Made by a program: the position numbers and the translations under genes
The notes under the pieces: generated by a model
What the model was told of the DNA's origin: nothing
Databases searched by the model: none
The model's input: the letters and a program-made list of their open reading frames with translations, nothing else
Source of the DNA: CAZBYL01 sp964496275
Lineage (GTDB): Bacteria > Synergistota > Synergistia > Synergistales > Synergistaceae
Assembly: GCA_964496275.1 (NCBI GenBank)
Contig: CAZBYL010000061.1
Location: 1-11,148, forward strand
Length of the DNA: 11,148 nucleotides
Direction of reading: 5' to 3'
Part shown: positions 6,773-11,148 of the stretch, one piece after another
Position numbering within the stretch: position 1 is the first letter of the stretch
Layout: every line of letters begins with the position of its first letter

Positions 6773-7267
6773 ATGAAAACACAGGACAATCTCGCAACAG
6801 CATTCGCAGGAGAATCACAGGCAAACCGCAAATACCTCTGCTTCGCGGAACAGGCTGAAAAAGAAGGCTTCTCAAACATAGCGCGTCTTTTCCGTGCGAC
6901 AGCCGAAGCTGAAACAATCCACGCATTCGCCGAATTCAGAGCCAAGGGCGGAGTAGGCACAACAGCCGAAAACCTCGTAGCGGCAAAAGAGGGCGAAACA
7001 TACGAATTCACATCAATGTATCCCCCGATGATCGAAGACGCAAAGGCCGAAGGCAACAACGAAGCGGCCCGCATCTTCAACTACGCCAACGAAGCGGAAA
7101 AAGTCCACGCACGCCTCTACGATGAAGCTCTCGCCAACCTCGGCAACGAGCCCGAAGGCCAGGACTACTACCTCTGCCCCATCTGCGGATACATCCACAA
7201 AGGCAAAGAATCCACAACCCCATGCCCCATCTGCGGAGCCAAGCCCGCAATCTTCAAAAAGTTCTAA
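6773..7267 (+). CDS. rbr: Rubrerythrin
   Basis: This is a cytosolic non-haem iron peroxidase that reduces hydrogen peroxide with electrons from rubredoxin-type donors and protects anaerobes from air. The 164 residues comprise a four-helix ferritin-like diiron domain and a C-terminal rubredoxin-like knuckle. Likely iron ligands are Glu14 (AFAGES), Glu47 and His50 (AEAETIHA), Glu78 near YEFTSMYPP, and Glu109 with His112 (NEAEKVHA). The Fe(SCys)4 site is Cys135, Cys138, Cys151 and Cys154 (CPICGYI and CPICGA). Domain order is the classical one, not reverse rubrerythrin, and the length matches the compact form common in clostridia and methanogens. GGGAGG lies 9 nt before the ATG. The gene is monocistronic, with its own promoter, a palindrome in that promoter and a strong terminator behind it. 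Confidence 0.97.
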   Translation: MKTQDNLATAFAGESQANRKYLCFAEQAEKEGFSNIARLFRATAEAETIHAFAEFRAKGGVGTTAENLVAAKEGETYEFTSMYPPMIEDAKAEGNNEAARIFNYANEAEKVHARLYDEALANLGNEPEGQDYYLCPICGYIHKGKESTTPCPICGAKPAIFKKF

Positions 7268-7291
7268 GCCGGAATAAATTTAACCCTACAA

Positions 7292-7332
7292 ACGCCCCCC
7301 GCACAGAGCAGCCCGTGCGGGGGCGTTTTTTT
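7292..7332 (+). terminator. Strong intrinsic terminator after rubrerythrin
   Basis: ACGCCCCCCGCAC pairs with GTGCGGGGGCGT (one bulged C) around a 10-nt loop and runs into seven T residues. It closes the rubrerythrin transcript 25 nt after the stop codon and separates it from the kinase gene. Confidence 0.92.
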
Positions 7333-7472
7333 GTATCGAAATGTCCGAGCGGACGTTTTCCAAAACGGCAGCCCGCCCGCTTATGAGCTTTGCTCTCTTT
7401 TCACCGGCGCGCTGAGGTCTGATGTCTGATTTTGAGATGCGGCGCGCTGCCTGCCTTTCTCTCGCTGAAAAA

Positions 7473-7490
7473 TATAATTGACGTTATAAT
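7473..7490 (+). promoter_or_regulatory. Possible promoter region of the hybrid kinase
   Basis: Two TATAAT hexamers (7473-7478 and 7485-7490) lie about 50-65 nt before the start codon. Neither has a recognisable -35 box at 16-18 nt, so the promoter may need an activator or another sigma factor, or the match may be chance. Confidence 0.35.
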
Positions 7491-7538
7491 GTAGAGCGTT
7501 GCTTTTGTTGTATTCAAGCCAGTTTGGAGGGGTCGTGT

Positions 7539-10295
7539 ATGGACTACCTGTTTATGAATGATGATGCTACACAGGAGGGGCTGCTTCATCTTTTGAATAA
7601 TCTTGCCTGCGGCGTTGTTGTTTTTGAAGTGGGAGAGAGCAGCCGCGTGCGTATCAGGTATGTCAATGACGGCTATTACACCATGCTGAATACAACAAGG
7701 GAGGAGCGGCCGAAACGTTTTGTTGAGCATCCGCTGGAAGCTATACACTGCGACGACGTGCCGGGGATTATAGACGAACTTTCCGCTTCCATAAAGGAGG
7801 GGCGCGCGCTTAATTATTACATGCGCCTGCAAAACGGGAGGGGCTCATATACTTGGGTGAATATCCGCGCAAATGAGGTGGGCAGGCATGACGATGTGCT
7901 TGTTTTTTACGCGGTCTATTCTGATATTACGGAAGAGAGGCGCTTCCGTGAGAGGCTTGAGGAGGCTACGGCCACTCTCAAAGCGGCGGTGTCCTACTCG
8001 TCTCTGCATGCTTGGGAGTATTTTCCGAATGAGCGGCGAGTGGTCTTTATGTGCGAAAAAAATCCTCTCATTCCCTATCTCGGAGAATCGGTTTATTTTC
8101 CTGATAATTGGATAGAAGGCGGAATGGTGCACTCGGATGACGAGCCGATTTACCGCGCTATGTATAAAAAAATAGACGACGGAGCAAAGAGCGCCTCCTG
8201 CGATGCGAGAATAAAGTATCCCGACGGCTGGCATTGGGAAAGAATAAATCTCATCAGCATTTACGGCATAGACGGGGTTCGCACGAAGGTTATAGGCATC
8301 GCGGAGGATCTTGATGATTATAAGGAGCTTGAGACAAGATTCTCTATCGCCGCGGCTCAGTCAGGACTCACCACTTGGACTTATTATATCGTTGAAAAAA
8401 AGATGCTCATGGACACCGCAACCTCAAATATCCACAATTGTCCCACTGTTATCGAAAACGCCCCGGAAAACCTTTTCAAAATGCTCGCGGTTCACCCTGA
8501 TGATGAGGCTTCCGTGCGTGAAACTCTGCAAGCCATTTCATCGGGGGCCAAGGGAGCCATCTGCGATGCACGCTGGCGTGAGGACGAGAACGGCTGGCGT
8601 TGGCGCCGTGTTTTTTACACTGTCATATTTGATAAAAACGACTGCCCCATAAAGGCAATCGGCTCTTCCATAGATATTTCGGAACAGAAGGAAGCGGAAG
8701 AAAAATACCGCAAGTACAAAGAGAGCGTTGCCGCAATAGCCCCGAATACTCTCGGATGTTTCAGGCTAAATATCACAAAGAACCTTTGCTATGACGGAAC
8801 AAGCAGATACGCGGATATTCGCGCCCTCAACAAGGACGGCACTGCGGACAGTTTTCTCAGAACGCTGAAGAGCTTTATCCCCGATGTCTGCGAAAGGGAG
8901 AATTTTTCTTCGCTCTTCGCAAGAAGTTCGCTCATCACTGCGTTTGGACAGGGACGAACATTCCTTACAATGGATTACAAATCCTCCATGGAGAAAAAAA
9001 CGCCAAAATGGCTCTGCACCTGTATAAATATGATAAAAAATCCGACTTCCGGCGACATAGAGGGGCTTATTTACGCCGTTGATATAAATGAGAAAAAGCT
9101 CGCCGAGCAAAAAACAAACAAGGAACTTGCCGCAGCCCTTAAGGCGGCAAAAACGGCAAGCGAAGCAAAGGGCGACTTCCTCTCGCGCATGAGCCACGAC
9201 ATGAGAACTCCGCTCAACGCAATAATCGGACTCTCCTCGCTTGCGATGGAAAATAAAACCGACGCGGCGGAAATGGCGTCCTACATGGAGAAGATAAACG
9301 CATCCGGCCAATATTTGCTCGGGCTTATAAACGACATTCTGAACATGTCCAAAATTGAGAGCAAAAAGATGAGGCTGAACCTTGATTATGCGGATGCCGA
9401 CATTTTCTTCAAGACGGTCAAGCAGATAATAAACCCGATCATGAAGGCAAGAAACATAAACTTCTCCTTTGACATTGACGACTTCGGCAAAAAGTACATT
9501 CTCGTAGACGCCATACACTTGCAGCAAATTTTTATAAACCTTCTCTCAAACTCGGCAAAATTTACACCATGCGGCGGAAACGTATCCTGTACCGTAAAAA
9601 TTATCGAAAACAGGAAGGGCAGTGTCGTCTCAAAAATGGTGTTCCGCGACGATGGGATTGGCATGAGCAAAGAATTTCTGACCCGCGTATTTGAACCCTT
9701 TGAACAGGAAGAAAGCGGATGTGGAGGAACGGGTCTGGGGCTCACCATAGTAAAAAGCCTGACGGAGCTTATGGGCGGCACTCTCTCCATCGAAAGTGAA
9801 AAAGGGCGCGGAACCTCGGTGACACTGACCCTTGAGATAGATGTGGCGGACACTCTTCCGTGCGGCAAAAACCTGAAACAATGCAACGCGGAGAGTCTCA
9901 AGGGAAAAAGAGTCCTTGTAGCGGAAGATCAGGAGCTGAACGTGCTTGTCGTATCAAAGATTCTCGAAAGCAGAGGCATTATCGCAGAGAGCGCGCCCAA
10001 CGGATATGAAGTCTGCCGAAAATTTGAAGACGCGTGCGAAAATTACTACGACGCAATCTTAATGGACATAAGAATGCCTGTTATGAACGGCCTTGAAGCC
10101 ACAAAGAAAATCAGAGCTATGAAAAGAAGCGATGCCCGCACCATTCCGATAATAGCAATGACGGCAAACGCTTTTGAGGAAGACAGAGAAATGGCAAAAA
10201 AGAGCGGAATGAACGGACATGCGGCAAAACCCATAGTGCCTGACCAGCTCATCGAGATGCTCTGCAGTCTGATAAAACATCAAAATAAACATTAG
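7539..10295 (+). CDS. Soluble multi-PAS hybrid histidine kinase
   Basis: This is a two-component sensor that autophosphorylates on His and passes phosphate to its own receiver. The 918 residues hold four PAS-like sensor units (about 8-137, 145-265, 268-388 and a divergent one at 395-520), each ending in a PAC-like segment such as YAVYSDITEERR or GSSIDISEQKEAE. Then come a coiled linker and HisKA with FLSRMSHDMRTPLNAIIGL (His553). The HATPase_c domain follows: N box NLLSNSAKF (Asn667), G1 DDGIGMS (Asp705), F box FEPFEQEE and G2 GGTGLGL (from 729). The receiver begins RVLVAEDQELN and has phospho-acceptor Asp843 (ILMDIRMP), the switch Thr in MTANAF and Lys in AAKP. There is no signal peptide or membrane helix, so it senses an intracellular cue. 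No Hpt domain or DNA-binding regulator is adjacent. The ATG at 7539 is preferred over an upstream in-frame TTG because GGAGGGG lies just before it. Confidence 0.96.
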   Translation: MDYLFMNDDATQEGLLHLLNNLACGVVVFEVGESSRVRIRYVNDGYYTMLNTTREERPKRFVEHPLEAIHCDDVPGIIDELSASIKEGRALNYYMRLQNGRGSYTWVNIRANEVGRHDDVLVFYAVYSDITEERRFRERLEEATATLKAAVSYSSLHAWEYFPNERRVVFMCEKNPLIPYLGESVYFPDNWIEGGMVHSDDEPIYRAMYKKIDDGAKSASCDARIKYPDGWHWERINLISIYGIDGVRTKVIGIAEDLDDYKELETRFSIAAAQSGLTTWTYYIVEKKMLMDTATSNIHNCPTVIENAPENLFKMLAVHPDDEASVRETLQAISSGAKGAICDARWREDENGWRWRRVFYTVIFDKNDCPIKAIGSSIDISEQKEAEEKYRKYKESVAAIAPNTLGCFRLNITKNLCYDGTSRYADIRALNKDGTADSFLRTLKSFIPDVCERENFSSLFARSSLITAFGQGRTFLTMDYKSSMEKKTPKWLCTCINMIKNPTSGDIEGLIYAVDINEKKLAEQKTNKELAAALKAAKTASEAKGDFLSRMSHDMRTPLNAIIGLSSLAMENKTDAAEMASYMEKINASGQYLLGLINDILNMSKIESKKMRLNLDYADADIFFKTVKQIINPIMKARNINFSFDIDDFGKKYILVDAIHLQQIFINLLSNSAKFTPCGGNVSCTVKIIENRKGSVVSKMVFRDDGIGMSKEFLTRVFEPFEQEESGCGGTGLGLTIVKSLTELMGGTLSIESEKGRGTSVTLTLEIDVADTLPCGKNLKQCNAESLKGKRVLVAEDQELNVLVVSKILESRGIIAESAPNGYEVCRKFEDACENYYDAILMDIRMPVMNGLEATKKIRAMKRSDARTIPIIAMTANAFEEDREMAKKSGMNGHAAKPIVPDQLIEMLCSLIKHQNKH

Positions 10296-10303
10296 TATAA
10301 TAT

Positions 10304-10326
10304 AAAAAAATACAGATATTTTTTTT
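10304..10326 (+). terminator. Weak A/T-only terminator candidate after the kinase
   Basis: AAAAAAATA (10304-10312) and TATTTTTTT (10317-10325) form a perfect 9-bp stem with a CAGA loop and end in T residues. With no G-C pairs it would be an inefficient intrinsic terminator at best. Confidence 0.35.
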
Positions 10327-10369
10327 CATGCAATTAACAATTTTGTTACCCAATATTTACAAATAAATG

Positions 10370-10398
10370 TTGAAATCAATTTTTATAAGTGTTAAACT
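10370..10398 (+). promoter_or_regulatory. Promoter candidate upstream of the GACA-repeat ORF
   Basis: TTGAAA (10370-10375) and TAAACT (10393-10398) are separated by exactly 17 nt. Transcription would start near 10405, about 70 nt before the ATG at 10478. That would place the in-frame GTG at 10389 outside the transcript. Confidence 0.5.
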
Positions 10399-10463
10399 TA
10401 AGCAAATACAACAGAGTAAAAAATAGCGCGAAGGCCGGTGTACTGAATGTTGACCGAACAAAA

Positions 10464-10468
10464 GGGAG
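10464..10468 (+). promoter_or_regulatory. Ribosome binding site of the GACA-repeat ORF
   Basis: GGGAG sits 9 nt before the ATG at 10478. It is the best initiation signal in this stretch and supports translation starting directly in front of the tetranucleotide repeat. Confidence 0.55.
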
Positions 10469-10477
10469 AATTTTTCC

Positions 10478-10688
10478 ATGGACAGACAGACAGACAGACA
10501 GACAGACAGAGCATAGTCTGCATATAAAACGTCTGCAAGCCATTTCTGCCGAAATAACTGATAATGCCTACGATCTGATGAAACATTTTGATAAACATGA
10601 CGAATCAGACCCATGTTGGATCTCGGCTTGCCGCGCAAGGGATTTATCAATAAGGCTGAAAAGGGCAATAGAAGAACTGCCGCACTAA
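10478..10688 (+). CDS. Small ORF with GACA repeats, possibly phase-variable and currently out of frame
   Basis: I do not recognise the family. Translation from the ATG at 10478 runs into seven GACA units and stops at a TAG (10514-10516) after 12 residues. The downstream reading frame, closed by TAA at 10686-10688, would be joined to this ATG if one unit were lost or two gained. That would give a hydrophilic protein of about 68 residues (six-unit form) beginning MDRQTDRQTEHSLHIKRLQA and ending RDLSIRLKRAIEELPH. It is rich in charged residues, probably helical, and has no membrane segment or known motif. In the present sequence the downstream frame is open back to a GTG at 10389, but that codon has no Shine-Dalgarno sequence and precedes the likely transcription start. 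A second ATG at 10447, in the third frame, would need one added unit. It may be a contingency gene in the OFF state or a decayed fragment. Confidence 0.4.
10481..10510 (+). repeat. Tetranucleotide microsatellite, seven GACA units
   Basis: Seven perfect GACA copies plus GA follow directly after the ATG at 10478. Tetranucleotide tracts at the start of ORFs are classic slipped-strand phase-variation switches, as in Haemophilus influenzae lgtC, which also uses GACA. Seven units is at the short end for high-frequency switching. Confidence 0.95.
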
Positions 10689-10910
10689 ACACCCCTCAAC
10701 TCTGCTCCGACTCTTTCACCGAAAGCATAACCGCTTTCGCAGTACGATGCCCGCGCAAAAAACTCAAAATCCGCATAAGACAAGCTCCGGCAGCACACAG
10801 ACAGAACACCGAACATACATTACATAAGCAGATATAACCCACAAAAATCCATTGTCCAAAATAAAACCCATATATTATGACGCAATAAGAACGGTAGGCG
10901 GCCGGAGAGC
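10689..10910. other. Intergenic stretch without a supported gene
   Basis: The only structure I see is a 7-bp hairpin, CGAAAGC / GCTTTCG (10720-10739), with no following T run on the plus strand. On the minus strand a frame with a hydrophobic Cys-rich stretch is open (10696-10995), but it lacks a credible start. Confidence 0.4.
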
Positions 10911-11039
10911 CAAAACGACGTTTTTCGTTTTGTGCGATAAGTAAGGCAGAAAATCTATGATTTTCGTAGCCGAACTTAGTTTTACCATCAATCACTTAGT
11001 GTGTTCATCAGAGAACCAAATCAGCGGTTTTCTGATTTG
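10911..11039. repeat. Cluster of stem-loops, including two mutually exclusive hairpins
   Basis: Three structures follow one another. First, CAAAACGA / TCGTTTTG (10911-10932) has a 6-nt loop. Second, an extended stem at 10938-10978 is built from TAAGT/ACTTA, GGC/GCC and GAAAATC/GATTTTC around a TAT loop. Third, a region with two alternative folds: ATCAGAGAACC with GGTTTTCTGAT (11007-11036, one G-U pair), or CAAATCAG with CTGATTTG (11017-11039). The alternatives share bases and cannot coexist. No T run follows, so this is not a standard attenuator. It may be a structured RNA, a palindromic repeat family or a protein-binding region. Confidence 0.6.
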
Positions 11040-11066
11040 TGTGAATCGCTTAGTTTGTTCATCAGA
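10974..11066. repeat. Three copies of a 17-nt motif, two within a 23-nt direct repeat
   Basis: ACTTAGTTTTACCATCA (10974-10990), ACTTAGTGTGTTCATCA (10994-11010) and GCTTAGTTTGTTCATCA (11049-11065) are variants of one motif. The last two extend to a 23-nt direct repeat (10990-11012 and 11044-11066) with two mismatches and a 54-nt period. The copies lie next to or between the hairpins, giving a modular look. Confidence 0.75.
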
Positions 11067-11097
11067 TTTTCGCCCTTATCGTCTCCCCGCAAGTTTT

Positions 11098-11148
11098 TGT
11101 AGTGCACCCCCTAAAGTAGACATCATAAATAACCAAACTATCTACCTA
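11098..11148 (+). mobile_element. Left terminus of an IS3-family insertion sequence (truncated by the window)
   Basis: TGTAGTGCACCCCCTAAAGT followed by AGACA matches the style of IS3-family terminal inverted repeats, which begin 5'-TG and carry a CCCC...AAAGT...GACA core. Because the end begins with TG, the element body, with its orfA/orfB transposase genes, would lie to the right and outside the window. No transposase codons are visible, so this rests on the terminal sequence alone. Confidence 0.5.

Noticed and set aside
7344..7358. Small GTCC / GGAC hairpin after the rubrerythrin terminator
   Set aside because: A 4-bp stem followed by only four T residues is too weak for a second terminator.
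10696..10995. Minus-strand open frame of 99 codons with a hydrophobic, Cys-rich middle
   Set aside because: It starts at a GTG without a ribosome binding site, its N-terminus is coded by the hairpin/17-mer cluster, and no family is recognisable. A shorter real gene inside it cannot be excluded.
10990..11070. CTGATGA twice on the minus strand, recalling the hammerhead ribozyme core
   Set aside because: The stretch between each CTGATGA and the next GAAA cannot form the required stem II, so no hammerhead fold is supported.
1..11148. CRISPR arrays, tRNA or rRNA genes
   Set aside because: I read both strands and saw no regularly spaced direct repeat array and no recognisable tRNA or rRNA sequence. 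The only tandem repeats are the GACA tract and the 17-nt motif cluster.

Overview
The window reads as chromosomal DNA of a strictly anaerobic, Gram-negative-type bacterium. Pointers are a TRAP-type solute receptor with a Sec signal peptide, a compact rubrerythrin, a secreted LmeA/DUF2993-like protein and an orphan soluble hybrid histidine kinase. This set fits Synergistota (Cloacibacillus/Synergistes-like) well. That placement rests on gene content and family style only and was not tested by any search.

Layout. (1) 1-417, minus: the N-terminal part of a DctP-type TRAP receptor, running off the left edge. Behind it lies about 680 bp of AT-rich non-coding DNA with a promoter for the receptor, an adjacent inverted repeat and a second promoter pointing right. 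(2) 1099-1842, plus: a secreted LmeA-like protein with a TTG start. (3) 4342-1888, minus: a two-gene Type II restriction-modification (R-M) cassette, with the methyltransferase first and a PD-(D/E)XK endonuclease overlapping its end. Its A+T-rich codon use stands apart from the neighbours and suggests horizontal acquisition. (4) 5872-4507, minus: a YhcH-family protein and an EamA/DMT permease, 7 nt apart, one transcription unit. (5) Divergent from these, 5995-6633, plus: a NeuD/PglD-like acyltransferase whose usual catalytic His appears to be Gln. (6) 6773-7267, plus: rubrerythrin, with a promoter that carries a perfect palindrome and a strong intrinsic terminator behind the gene. (7) 7539-10295, plus: a 918-residue hybrid histidine kinase (four PAS-like domains, HisKA, HATPase, receiver) with no membrane segment.

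(8) The right end is accessory-looking. A small ORF begins with seven GACA tetranucleotide units that currently put it out of frame, so it is a candidate phase-variable gene in the OFF state. Then come about 400 bp without a convincing gene, holding a cluster of stem-loops interleaved with three copies of a 17-nt motif, including two mutually exclusive hairpins. At the extreme right is what looks like the terminal inverted repeat of an IS3-family element.

Functionally the window is a mosaic: nutrient uptake (TRAP receptor, DMT permease, sugar-related YhcH), oxidative-stress defence (rubrerythrin), signalling (hybrid kinase), envelope (LmeA-like, NeuD-like) and DNA defence (R-M). I see no single new multi-gene system. 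The items most worth a second look are the GACA-repeat ORF, the hairpin/17-mer cluster, the NeuD-like active-site change and the HTH-headed methyltransferase with possible operator repeats at its promoter.
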